Assembly (NCBI GenBank): GCA_016708105.1
Contig: JADJGJ010000004.1
Span: forward strand, 365,638 to 429,637
DNA: 64,000 nt
Reading direction: 5' to 3'
From: Crocinitomicaceae bacterium
GTDB lineage: Bacteria; Bacteroidota; Bacteroidia; Flavobacteriales_D; Crocinitomicaceae
In this document: positions 55,857 to 64,000 of the stretch, piece after piece
Layout: each line of letters opens with the position of its first letter
Position numbering within the stretch: the first letter of the stretch is position 1
Program-made: the position numbers and the translations under genes
Notes under the pieces: model-generated
Seen by the model: only the letters and a program-made list of their open reading frames with translations
Told to the model about the DNA's origin: nothing
Databases searched by the model: none

Positions 55857-57153
55857 TATCTAAATCAATGTAGTAATCCCCTAAATTGGGAACGCCACCA
55901 AGTTTGCCAATTTTATATGCATTGTATACATTGCTAGTATCTCTAATAATAGAACTGTCAAAATCTGAAAGTGAATATAATTCGGTTGCACAACTCTCAT
56001 TCTTGTTTGTAAACCAAATTGAATCGTTTCTGAAAATGTCTTTATTGTTTAATATCTCTCTGTTGTGAGTTGTTGCAATTAGTTGAGATTTTTTTGAGTT
56101 AATTAAAAATGATAAGAGAAAATGTGTAAAAAGATCGGGATGTAAGGATGACTCAAGTTCGTCTATTGGAATTGATATAGAACCTCTAATAAGTAAACTT
56201 AGCAAACCTGCAAATCCATAATATCTTTGAGTTCCTTGCGATTCAAATTCAAAAGGTAATTTGTATTTACTTCCATTTACAGTGTGTTCTAATTCTATGT
56301 CCAATGAAGTTATCTTACCTTTGTTTTTAAGTTCATTAACTCTTTCAACTGGTGCTTTAGCATTTTTCTCAAGAAAGTCTATTAGTCCATCAGGAATATC
56401 CTTTTCTTCCTTATTAATTATTATATCTGAAATATTGAAATCGGCTTTTTTAAGAATAGAAATAACATCTTTTTTATTTATATCAGAAGATTCAATTTCT
56501 GATGTAACATAGCCATCTAATTCTGTAGTTGTATGGACAATTGGTTTTAAATAACTAGAAAACCAATCAGTTACTTCTTTAAGTTCTTTAAGTTCAATAT
56601 TGGTTTTCAGAAACCCTCCTAAAACAGAATTATTCCAAAGCGTATTAGATTCTAAAGTTTTTTTGAATGATTTGTCAATTGTTATTTTGCTTCCAAACTT
56701 AATCTCTGAAAACTGCTTTTCAAAGTCTGTTGTCCGTTTAAAAACGGAGGCTTTTGTTGGGTTGTAATTAATTAGCTCTTCTTTTAAAATTGCCTTTTTG
56801 CTGAATACAATTTCATAGAAATATTTAGTTTCATTTTGAATGAATTCAATTGATAATATTGATGGGGAATTGAGAGTAGCTTGATCAAAAAGAAATGGAT
56901 TGAAACTTAATTCACCTGTTTTTTTACTTTCTGGCTCAAGAACCAAGTCTCGTAAAAAATCTAGCGCTTTCAGAACACTAGTTTTTCCTGACGCGTTTGC
57001 ACCATAAATAAGACCAAGCTTTAAAAGTCGTAACCCATTAATAGAATTTATAATGAAATAGTCCTCTAGGTGTTGAGACTTGTCAGCTTCGAAAGACAAT
57101 GTCTGCTTGTCTTTTATTGAGCCAAAATTTTGAACACTAAAATTGATTATCAT
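55846..57153 (-). CDS. AAA15-type ATPase (RloA/AbiLi-like)
   Basis: The 435-residue protein has an OLD/SMC-like ATPase head: NFGSIKDKQTLSFEA, P-loop GANASGKTS (about residues 50-58), SIPIDELESSLHP as Walker B and LIATTHN. No toprim domain is fused. That activity is supplied by the RloB-like protein encoded next to it. Such ATPases are thought to sense phage proteins or DNA and release the toxin partner. Cores at 55213 and 57286 bound the two-gene cassette. Confidence 0.85.
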   Translation of the reverse strand: MIINFSVQNFGSIKDKQTLSFEADKSQHLEDYFIINSINGLRLLKLGLIYGANASGKTSVLKALDFLRDLVLEPESKKTGELSFNPFLFDQATLNSPSILSIEFIQNETKYFYEIVFSKKAILKEELINYNPTKASVFKRTTDFEKQFSEIKFGSKITIDKSFKKTLESNTLWNNSVLGGFLKTNIELKELKEVTDWFSSYLKPIVHTTTELDGYVTSEIESSDINKKDVISILKKADFNISDIIINKEEKDIPDGLIDFLEKNAKAPVERVNELKNKGKITSLDIELEHTVNGSKYKLPFEFESQGTQRYYGFAGLLSLLIRGSISIPIDELESSLHPDLFTHFLLSFLINSKKSQLIATTHNREILNNKDIFRNDSIWFTNKNESCATELYSLSDFDSSIIRDTSNVYNAYKIGKLGGVPNLGDYYIDLDNEK

Positions 57154-57288
57154 TTTTTTGCCCTAATTTGTAATTGGATTGCAAATATAGAAACAAAAAA
57201 ATATAAAATAAGTCTTTTTTAGTTAAAATATGTAAATAATTTACATAAATTAAGGTATTATCAGTCTTTTTAGGCTTGCTGCTAACGG

Positions 57289-59002
57289 CAGTCCGTCCAA
57301 AAACCTCTTTTGAGATAACCACTAACCTAAAATTAATCAATTAAATGAGTTTTAAGCGATGATTTTTTGAGATTTTATAAAAGTGAATTGGTGTTTGACA
57401 AAAAAAATCGTGCTGAAAATCTGCTTAAAATGCTTTCTAATGGAATGAAAAAAATGGTCAAGTTCCAGGAGGAACTTTTTGATTGTGATTTTGTCAATCA
57501 AATTAAAAATTCGGCGTAGGTTGTATGCTGTAAAAATAAATCCAACATCTGCTGAGGCATGCTTAATTGTTCGTTTTGTGAGAATGTAATAAAAGTCCCA
57601 TTGTCGTTTTATTATTCCGTATGGATGCTCAACAATGGCTTGTCTTTTACGATAGGTTGTCATGTTTTGATCCAATCTTTTTTTGTTTGCTTCTATGAGA
57701 TCTTGATGCTCTGTACGCTCAATTAATCTGCCTGATTTGTTGCGCGTACATCGAGCAAAAAAGCGACAGTTTAAACAGGCTTTTGTTTTGTAATGTTTTA
57801 TTTTATTGATGGTTTTTCCATGCGCTTTAGTGTACCAACTTCCGTTTGTTTTGAGTTGTTCACCGGCAGGACAAGTATATGCATCACGCTCTTTGTTGTA
57901 ATGAAAGTTTTCTACATCAAATGCAATGTCCGGTGCGTGCGAGGCAACATCTGGCGCAGCTACAATAACTTCTACTCCATGTTTAAATGCGTATTCAAAT
58001 TCACTACCTGTATGATATCCTTTGTCATAAAGTGCGGTAAAATCACTGGAGCCTAAAATTGTTTTGGCCCTGCGAACCATTGCTCCCATTGCTTTGCTGT
58101 CGTTCTTGTTGGTTACTTTAAAATCAATGGGAATGTTGTGTTTTGCATCAACGGTGGTTTGAATGTTGTAGCCAACTTCAGTGATATTGTTGCGTACTAG
58201 CAGTTGTCTGCTATCAGGATCTGATGTAGATATTTGGACCTGATTGGTTTGTTCCAGTTCTTGTTGAAGGGATTCATACTTTGTTCTGTTCTCTTTGTGC
58301 TGATTGATTTTTGATTCAATTTCTGATTTCTCTTCAGTGGTAATATCCTTGTCTTCACTTGCCAGTACAGCACTATACTCGCTTAGTTTTTCATCAATGT
58401 AAGCAAGATGTCGTTCTATTTTTTTCTCATTAAAATTATTCTTCTTTGAGTTTTGTGCACGAAGTTTAGTGCTATCACCAGCGAGTAATTTTCCGCCAAT
58501 GAGTTCAAAATTTTTAGCCAGCTCAACCGTTGACCGAAATACTTTTTGAATGGCTTTTGGATTATCTTTTCTAAAATTTGAAATCGTGTTGTGATCAGGA
58601 GCAAGTCCTTTCATGAGCCACATGAGTTCAATGTTTCTTCTGCATTCTTTCTCGAGTTGTCTTGATGAACGAATACGATTCAAATATCCGTAAATAAAAA
58701 GTTTTAATAAATCAGAAGGATGGTACGCCGGTCTTCCGTTTTCAATAAATTCCATCTTGAATCCAAAATCAGCAAGCCGAATTGAATGAACGAACAAATC
58801 AATCAACCGAACTTCATTGTCATCAGAAACGGCTTGCTCTAAACAGAAAAATTCTGTCTGACTTCTGTCTTTTCCTTGTATAAATTTCATGAAGTAAACC
58901 TACGTTAATTCATCACCAAATTCAAGTCATTTTTATCAACTTATCGACATGAAAAAAGTTGAAAACGTTACGAAAAAAGCGGGAAGGTTTTTAGACAGTC
59001 TG
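57289..59002 (-). mobile_element. IS1182-family element, copy 3 (1714 bp, intact)
   Basis: Ends as in copy 1. ACGG is duplicated at 57285-57288 and 59003-59006. It encodes the only uninterrupted transposase among the copies in this window, so it is the best candidate for an active element and a possible helper for the MITEs. Confidence 0.92.
57352..58890 (-). CDS. IS1182-family transposase, intact
   Basis: The 512-residue DDE transposase has an N-terminal DUF772/InsH-like domain (AYHPSDLLKLFIYGYLNRIRSSRQLE region). Catalytic aspartates are in LLAGDSTKLRAQ and ALYDKGYHTG, and the glutamate probably in QAIVEHPYGIIKRQW. A cysteine cluster (CPAGE ... CLNCRFFARC) sits between the last two, as in the IS1182 group. 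A charged coiled-coil insert (about 155-215) follows the first Asp. The start is 112 bp inside the right end of the element. Confidence 0.92.
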   Translation of the reverse strand: MKFIQGKDRSQTEFFCLEQAVSDDNEVRLIDLFVHSIRLADFGFKMEFIENGRPAYHPSDLLKLFIYGYLNRIRSSRQLEKECRRNIELMWLMKGLAPDHNTISNFRKDNPKAIQKVFRSTVELAKNFELIGGKLLAGDSTKLRAQNSKKNNFNEKKIERHLAYIDEKLSEYSAVLASEDKDITTEEKSEIESKINQHKENRTKYESLQQELEQTNQVQISTSDPDSRQLLVRNNITEVGYNIQTTVDAKHNIPIDFKVTNKNDSKAMGAMVRRAKTILGSSDFTALYDKGYHTGSEFEYAFKHGVEVIVAAPDVASHAPDIAFDVENFHYNKERDAYTCPAGEQLKTNGSWYTKAHGKTINKIKHYKTKACLNCRFFARCTRNKSGRLIERTEHQDLIEANKKRLDQNMTTYRKRQAIVEHPYGIIKRQWDFYYILTKRTIKHASADVGFIFTAYNLRRIFNLIDKITIKKFLLELDHFFHSIRKHFKQIFSTIFFVKHQFTFIKSQKIIA

Positions 59003-59183
59003 ACGGAGACGGGTTAAAATTAGTTGCGCCGCTGTTGATCGAAGATACTGAACTTGATGTTAACCCACAAGCCGAGCAAACAAATTTTTAATTTGTCTTG
59101 CGTTAAAAATTTTTTGCTTGGCGGAATTTCTATGAAACACAAAAGGTGAGGAGCCCGCTGGCGCAATTAATTTTTAACCCGTG

Positions 59184-59463
59184 TTAACATTAGTTGCCCG
59201 GTTACTGGGCTTTTTGGTTTTGAGTCCTGACAGGGGAATTGGTAAGCGACACTAACAAATTAAATTCTACAAACCAGTCCGCCCGCGCAATGGGCAGAAA
59301 TGGGAGCAAACAAAAATTCCGCTTACCAGTCCTACAAAAAAAATGCTTGATGAGAAATAGATTTTAGTTGCAAGAAAAGAAGAAAAACCAAAAACATTTT
59401 TGCGCAATTATTTTTTAATTTTTGGTCTGCCCCTTGCGCAAAAACCGCTCAATTAATGTTAAC
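59184..59463. repeat. 280-bp cassette without clear gene, copy 1
   Basis: It is bounded by GTTAACATTAG and CTAATGTTAAC-type cores (matching ends TTAACATTA/TTAATGTTAA). Almost the same sequence occurs at 60234-60514 and 60693-60974. A 68-72-residue minus frame open in the other two copies (MRKNVFGFSSFLATKIYF start) is shifted here by a missing C near 59283. Coding is therefore doubtful. Confidence 0.7.
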
Positions 59464-59648
59464 GGACTACGCATAAAAGTAGTAGCGCAACCTTGATTAA
59501 ATGTACTGAACTTAATGCTAACCCACCAAGCCGAACAAAAATATTTTTAATAAATTTCTGTGTTTAAAAATTTTTTGTGCGGCGCTGCCGCTATGAAACA
59601 CTTAAAATTGGAGAACCGAAGCGCTATTACTTTTATGTGGTGTTAGCT
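59457..59648 (-). repeat. Intact attC site, type beta (192 bp)
   Basis: TGTTAACGGACTACGCATAAAAGTAGTAGCGC pairs with GCGCTATTACTTTTATGTGGTGTTAGC. It is the complete reference for the type-beta sites truncated at 21074, 22251 and 53519. Confidence 0.9.
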
Positions 59649-59658
59649 TGACGTTTTT

Positions 59659-60024
59659 CTACGAATAGCGTCTGTCTATTTCTATCGAGAGTCCGTTGTG
59701 TGCGGTAATTATTCCGATAAAAAGTCCAGTTGCAATGATTAGAATATTTAGCGTAATGATAATTATCAAGTCGGTCTTGTTATATGGTTTATTATTTTTT
59801 CCGAAAAAGAACCAAGTTGAGAGAGTAAGACCTATAATAACCGCAAGTCCGATGAGAATGTGGTGAAGTGATTTTTCAATTATTCCTTCCTTCAGAAGTC
59901 TGAGTGAGTCTTGTTTTGATATTCCGAATGGAGCAGCTACCCAAAGAGCAAAGTCTACAAACGCGCCCCACGCTATGAGTCCGGATACTACAAAGTTGAA
60001 CAGATACTTTATTAACCGATTCAT
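59659..60024 (-). CDS. Small multi-pass membrane protein, cassette
   Basis: The ATG at 60024 gives 121 residues; an upstream in-frame ATG lies close to the cassette core. Three to four hydrophobic segments are visible: LFNFVVSGLIAWGAFVDFALWVA, ILIGLAVIIGLTLSTWFFF and LIIIITLNILIIATGLFIGII. I do not recognise the family. The cassette ends match as TTAGCTTG (59643) and CAAGCTAAC (to 60054). Confidence 0.72.
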   Translation of the reverse strand: MNRLIKYLFNFVVSGLIAWGAFVDFALWVAAPFGISKQDSLRLLKEGIIEKSLHHILIGLAVIIGLTLSTWFFFGKNNKPYNKTDLIIIITLNILIIATGLFIGIITAHNGLSIEIDRRYS

Positions 60025-60047
60025 GTTTTGGTTTCCTTTTAAATGCA

Positions 60048-60239
60048 AGCTAACGGAAACGGGTTAAAATTAGTTGCGCCGCTGTTGATCGAAGATACTG
60101 AACTTGATGTTAACCCACAAGCCGAGCAAACAAATTTTTAATTTGTCTTGCGTTAAAAATTTTTTGCTTGGCGGACTAACTATGAAACACAAAAGGTGAG
60201 GAGCCCGCCGGCGCAATTAATTTTTAACCCGTGTTAACA
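60048..60239 (-). repeat. Intact attC site, type alpha (192 bp)
   Basis: AGCTAACGGAAACGGGTTAAAATTAGTTGCGCC pairs with GCGCAATTAATTTTTAACCCGTGTTAACA, and inner AAACAAATT/AATTTG and AGCCGAGCAA/TTGCTTGGC stems are visible. Confidence 0.9.
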
Positions 60240-60514
60240 TTAGTTGCCCGGGTACTGGGCTTTTTGGTTTTGAGTCCTGACAAGGGAATTGGTAAGCGAC
60301 ACGAACAAATTAAATTCTACAAACCAGTCTGCCCCGCGCAATGGGAAGAAATGGGAGCAAACAAAAATTCCGCTTACCAGTCCTACAAAAAAAATGCTTG
60401 ATGAGAAATAGATTTTAGTTGCAAGAAAAGAAGAAAAACCAAAAACATTTTTGCGCAATTATTTTTTAATTTCCGGTCTGCCCCTTGCGCAAAAACCGCT
60501 CAATTAATGTTAAC
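60234..60514. repeat. 280-bp cassette without clear gene, copy 2
   Basis: See copy 1 for the ends. The minus frame 60240-60458 (72 residues) begins with a hydrophobic stretch resembling a signal or membrane segment (IYFSSSIFFVGLVSGIFVC), but lacks a homologue I can name. An RNA product or a very small membrane peptide are both possible. Confidence 0.65.
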
Positions 60515-60698
60515 GGAAACGGGTTAAAATTAGTTGCGCCGCTGTTGATCGAAGATACTGAACTTGATGTTAACCCACAAGCCGAGCAAACAAATTTTTA
60601 ATTTGTCTTGCGTTAAAAATTTTTTGCTTGGCGCAATTTCTATGAAACACAAAGGTGAGGAGCCCGCTGGCGCAATTAATTTTTAACCCGTGTTAACA
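60508..60698 (-). repeat. Intact attC site, type alpha (191 bp)
   Basis: It is nearly identical to 60048-60239. Together with the adjoining 280-bp cassette it forms a 467-bp unit present in two adjacent copies. Confidence 0.9.
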
Positions 60699-60974
60699 TT
60701 AGTTGCCCGGTTACTGGGCTTTTTGGTTTTGAGTCCTGACAGGGGAATTGGTAAGCGACACTAACAAATTAAATTCTACAAACCAGTCCGCCCCGCGCAA
60801 TGGGAAGAAATGGGAGCAAACAAAAATTCCGCTTACCAGTCCTACAAAAAAAATGCTTGATGAGAAATAGATTTTAGTTGCAAGAAAAGAAGAAAAACCA
60901 AAAACATTTTTGCGCAATTATTTTTTTAATTTTTGGTCTGCCCCTTGCGCAAAAACCGCTCAATTAATGTTAAC
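60693..60974. repeat. 280-bp cassette without clear gene, copy 3
   Basis: It has the same content as copies 1 and 2. The minus frame 60711-60917 (68 residues) differs from that of copy 2 by only two substitutions over the shared part. The following attC (60968 onward) is of type gamma. Confidence 0.65.
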
Positions 60975-61094
60975 GTTTTGCGGCTACCCGAAGGTGGCGA
61001 TTTCGGAGACTAAAACTGTCTGCTACCGATGAACTTTATACGAAGTACAAATCTTCATATAACCACTGAACCGCCACTTTTGGGTAGGTGCTGT
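60968..61094 (-). repeat. attC site (type gamma), core split by intron H
   Basis: TGTTAACGTTTTGCGGCTACCCGAAGGTGGCG pairs with CGCCACTTTTGGGTAGGTGCTGT. It is a clear imperfect palindrome with CGAAG-containing loops. Confidence 0.87.
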
Positions 61095-63007
61095 GTGCGC
61101 CCCGCATGAGCGGTAGCGCACCCGCCGCAAGCTATTCAAAAAGTTTAAAAGTGCAAATTAAATTTCAGAAAAGCAAACGGTGGGTGAAAAGTTCCAGAGG
61201 ATGAAAGTTCCTTAATTGCGGAAGTAACGTTCCGAAAATTTAGCAAGTCGCAAGGTGGTTGAGAGTGATCTCAGCACTGAAGGAAGCGAGCCTGCAAAAG
61301 TTGGTACTGAAGAACATGAAGTACATAAGAGGCTAATTAAAATGGATGAGCAAGCACACCATTGTGAAGTCCAAAGAACACAAGAAATTTTAATTAGTAG
61401 ATGTAACAGGAATCGACGCAAGGAACACGCTCTTACCGGGGAGGTCTTCAATGCTACGAGTTAGCGATGAAGAAGTCAGCAGAGGTCATAGTACTTTAAG
61501 CAACGAGCTGTGCGAAAAATTGGAAAACACAGATGGTCTCACAAAAGAAGGAAGGACTGAACGTAAATAGGTTTTCAATTTTGAATGGACTGAAATTTAT
61601 TTCATAGCCACCGAAAACGAAAGCAGGAAAAGAACAAAATAAACCAAGAATGATTGCACAAGTTGTACATCCTTACAATCTTCAAAAAGCACTACAACAA
61701 ATAGTGAAAAATGGAGGAAGTGCTGGCGTGGATAAAATCCCGACAGAAAAGCTGACGGATAAATTCCGTGAGCAAAAACTTTCTTTACTTGAAGAATTGA
61801 AAAAGGAGCGTACAAATCAAAACCCATTCTTGGGGTTGAGATTCCAAAGTCAAACGGAAAAACACGTTTGTTAGGAATACCAACCACCACAGAGAGACTG
61901 CTCCAGCAAGCGGTTTCACAAGTGATAATGCCTTTGTTTGAGAAAGATTTTCACAAAGACAGTTATGGATTTCGTCCAAATAAAAATGCACGTAATGCAG
62001 TAGGCAAAGCGTGGCAAAATATCCACGACGGATTTCAGTATATTGTTGATGTAGATTTGAAAAATTTCTTTGATGAAGTTGATCACTGCCTTTTACTAAA
62101 TTTAATTTGCCAAAAAGTAAAATGCAGAAGTACACTTGCATTAATCCGCAAGTGGTTAAGAGCGCCTATACAAATCAAGGGCAAACTTTACAAACGCAGA
62201 AAAGGAGTTCCACAGGGAAGTCCGCTGAGTCCACTTTGTCAAACATTTTGCTCCACGAGTTGGACAAAGAACTAAACAAAAAGGATTAAAATTTGTAAGA
62301 TACGCCGACGACTTTAGCATCTTTACCAAAACCGCAACACAAGCAAAATCAGTGAAGAAGGAAGTAGCTCAGTTTTTTAAAAACAAAACTCCGCCTCACT
62401 ATCAATGAAGAAAAAAGCGGCATCAAAAACCCGTTCAATTTTCAATGCTTGGATTTCGTTTTGTACCAACTTACATCAAAGGCGACAAAGGTAAATATCA
62501 ATTGACGGTAGATGAAAAAGCATGGATCAGACTTAAACAAAAACTAAAATCAATCACCCGAAAAACTTCACCACTCACATTTGCAGAACGCATTTCAAAA
62601 ATAAATGAAGTACAACGAGGATGGCTCAATTATTTTCGAGGTACCAGTATTCATGGAAAATTGCGTGACGCTGATTCGTGGTTAAGAAATCGTCTTCGCT
62701 ATTGCATTTGGCACGATTGGAAAAACCCGAGCGAAAGAGAAAGAATTTTATTCGTTTAGGAATTGACCACGATCACGCTTACGCGTGGAGCAGAACGAGA
62801 AAAGGTGGTTGGGCAGTTGCACAAAGCCCTATCTTGATCACTACAATTACGCTGAAACGCTTAAAACAAAAAGGCTACGATTCTTTGTTGGATGTTTATT
62901 TTAATCTAAACCCATCTCTTTACGAACCGCCGTATGCGAGACCCGCTTGTACGGTGGTGTGAGAGCCTAACCCTATTCCCATTTGGGAGTAGGGCGGGCT
63001 ACTCGAT
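61095..63007 (+). mobile_element. Group IIC-attC-type intron H with degraded RT ORF
   Basis: It is full length (1913 nt) with the standard ends and an intact domain V region, and is closest to intron E. The joined flanks give GTTGTGCG. The partner core of this last cassette lies outside the window. Confidence 0.9.
61650..62962 (+). pseudogene. Group II intron reverse transcriptase, multiple frameshifts
   Basis: Compared with the complete reading it has single-base length changes in homopolymers near 61800, 62236, 62281, 62375, 62427 and 62725. The RT motifs are all present but spread over several frames. This is the most damaged of the four RT copies. Confidence 0.85.
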
Positions 63008-63028
63008 TGTGCGTTCGTGCTTTTATTT

Positions 63029-63958
63029 TTAGTTTCCATTCAACTTGTATACGAGTAATGTTGGACTTTTTCCAGCAGCCTCATTGGTAATTATCATTGT
63101 CCCGTCTGCGAGAAATGTTATACCCTCAGCTTTTGCAAACAATTCAGCCGAGAGTTTCTCCATGTGTTTTATGGTTCCATTTATGTCCATTACAACAAGT
63201 AATTTGTCTGCTGCGGAAATTACATAAATGTCTTTAGTAATTGGATTAATAGATAGACTTGCTGGCCTAAAATTGAAGGGCCTGAGTTTTCCGCTCTTCG
63301 TTGTATCATTGTGTTCTATGTTGTACCTCTCAGCAATAGCACCCATATAAAGCGTATTAATACTGTAAACTGGCATTGGATTGAGTTTTCTTGTTTCCAA
63401 ATCAAATTCATAGATGAATCGTTCTGATTTTTGTTCAGGATTATTTGGTTTATTTTTAGCAGCAATCAACAAGCGGTTAGAATTTCCGTCAAAGCATAGT
63501 CCCTCATTATTTGAAGTTATAAGTGGTAACATATATTGTCTAATAGATGTTCCCCCGTTTTTTGGATCGAAATTACTCCACTCGGTTAATTGCCCATCAC
63601 TTCGCAAAATAAAGAGTGACTTGCCAGTATAGGTTAGTCCTTCAAAATCTCCGATTGAATCAAACTTGTGGCTAAAAACAATAGAGTCAATTACAAAATT
63701 ATAAATAAATACAGTGCCGATTTCGTCCTGTACACATGCAATATGGGTGGAATCAACATCTGTTAGTCCTGATACTTCATTCAGGATTTGAGGAAGCTGA
63801 TATTTTTTATACGGTTCTTTCAACTTATAAGGAAATATTACATTTGAATCAATTCCATTATTTGGGGAATTATAATCAATTTTCTTATAATTTACCCCGT
63901 GTGAATCAAAACTAAAAATGAATAATAAAACTGTCAGTATACAAATTGTTAATTTCAT
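63029..63958 (-). CDS. Exported SdiA-regulated-like beta-propeller protein, cassette
   Basis: The 309-residue protein begins with a hydrophobic leader (MKLTICILTVLLFIFSFDSHG). Its pattern matches the SdiA-regulated family: ILNEVSGLTDVDSTHIACVQDE, GDFEGLTYTGKSLFILRSDGQL, NNEGLCFDGNSNRLLIAAK, RPASLSINP and a final AEGITFLADGTMIITNE. This forms a six-bladed propeller-like fold of unknown ligand. The gene lies in the rightmost cassette of the window. Its upstream end and core are not included. Confidence 0.82.
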   Translation of the reverse strand: MKLTICILTVLLFIFSFDSHGVNYKKIDYNSPNNGIDSNVIFPYKLKEPYKKYQLPQILNEVSGLTDVDSTHIACVQDEIGTVFIYNFVIDSIVFSHKFDSIGDFEGLTYTGKSLFILRSDGQLTEWSNFDPKNGGTSIRQYMLPLITSNNEGLCFDGNSNRLLIAAKNKPNNPEQKSERFIYEFDLETRKLNPMPVYSINTLYMGAIAERYNIEHNDTTKSGKLRPFNFRPASLSINPITKDIYVISAADKLLVVMDINGTIKHMEKLSAELFAKAEGITFLADGTMIITNEAAGKSPTLLVYKLNGN

Positions 63959-64000
63959 ATTATATTGATTTAGAATATTAATTTATCATTTTCTTTATCC

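Larger units (their letters stand above)
57280..59189 (-). repeat. attC site (type alpha), interrupted by IS copy 3
   Basis: TGCTAACGG (57280-57288) plus 59007-59189 rebuild a 192-bp imperfect palindrome with arms ACGGGTTAAAATTAGTTGCGCC and GCGCAATTAATTTTTAACCCGTGTTA. It is almost the same as the intact sites at 60048-60239 and 60508-60698. Confidence 0.87.

Overview
The window is chromosomal DNA from a member of the Bacteroidota, probably a flavobacterium-like lineage. The grounds are an adjacent ricT-gldH pair (GldH is a Bacteroidota gliding-motility lipoprotein), many Sec/lipoprotein-type exported proteins, an AT-rich composition, and a promoter of the TTG-N19-TAnnTTTG type before the methyltransferase gene. 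No rRNA, tRNA or CRISPR array was recognised.

Region 1 (1-6801) is ordinary chromosome: an exported beta-rich protein, DNA polymerase III delta' (holB), a leucine-rich-repeat protein, a metallophosphoesterase-like lipoprotein, a roughly 156-bp tandem repeat, ricT and gldH, all on the + strand.

Region 2 (about 7274 to the right edge) reads as a long integron cassette array. About twenty units, mostly with minus-strand genes, start and end with matching inverted core sites (+ strand GTTRRRY at the left, RYYYAAC at the right). They are separated by imperfect palindromes of about 90-195 bp. On the minus strand these have the canonical attC asymmetry (AACA...CGTT), so the array reads right to left and its integrase should lie beyond position 64000. 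Three mobile families exploit the attC sites. (a) Group IIC-attC-type introns are inserted exactly in the GT|T core, antisense to the cassette genes: four with a reverse transcriptase, four without an ORF, one internally deleted and three 3' stubs. (b) An IS1182-like element (three full-length copies and one truncated) and (c) its 109-bp MITE (two copies) are always found after TA-ACGG with ACGG duplications. A single IS4-family element lies between cassettes.

Cassette cargo is dominated by defence and toxin modules: a HEPN-like protein, two near-identical HigBA pairs plus a third HigBA-like pair, a RelE-type pair, a restriction-modification system with its controller, a Fic protein, a GHKL ATPase fused to a Shedu-like nuclease domain, and an RloA/RloB-like (AbiL-like) pair. 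The largest unit is a 15.8-kb cassette holding two DUF262 (GmrSD-type) genes, a complete Wadjet-type condensin set (jetABCD) and a Mokosh type I pair (kinase-helicase plus PLD nuclease) in one minus-strand gene run. The remaining cassettes carry small exported, lipid-anchored or membrane proteins, and three copies of a 280-bp cassette carry no convincing gene.

The main interest is the combination: a Bacteroidota integron that works as a defence island, an attC-specific IS/MITE family, autonomous and ORF-less IIC-attC introns, and traces suggesting that introns and decayed attC hairpins have built, fused and re-tailed cassettes. Most intron and IS ORFs carry single-base homopolymer indels, which could be decay or assembly error in repeats.
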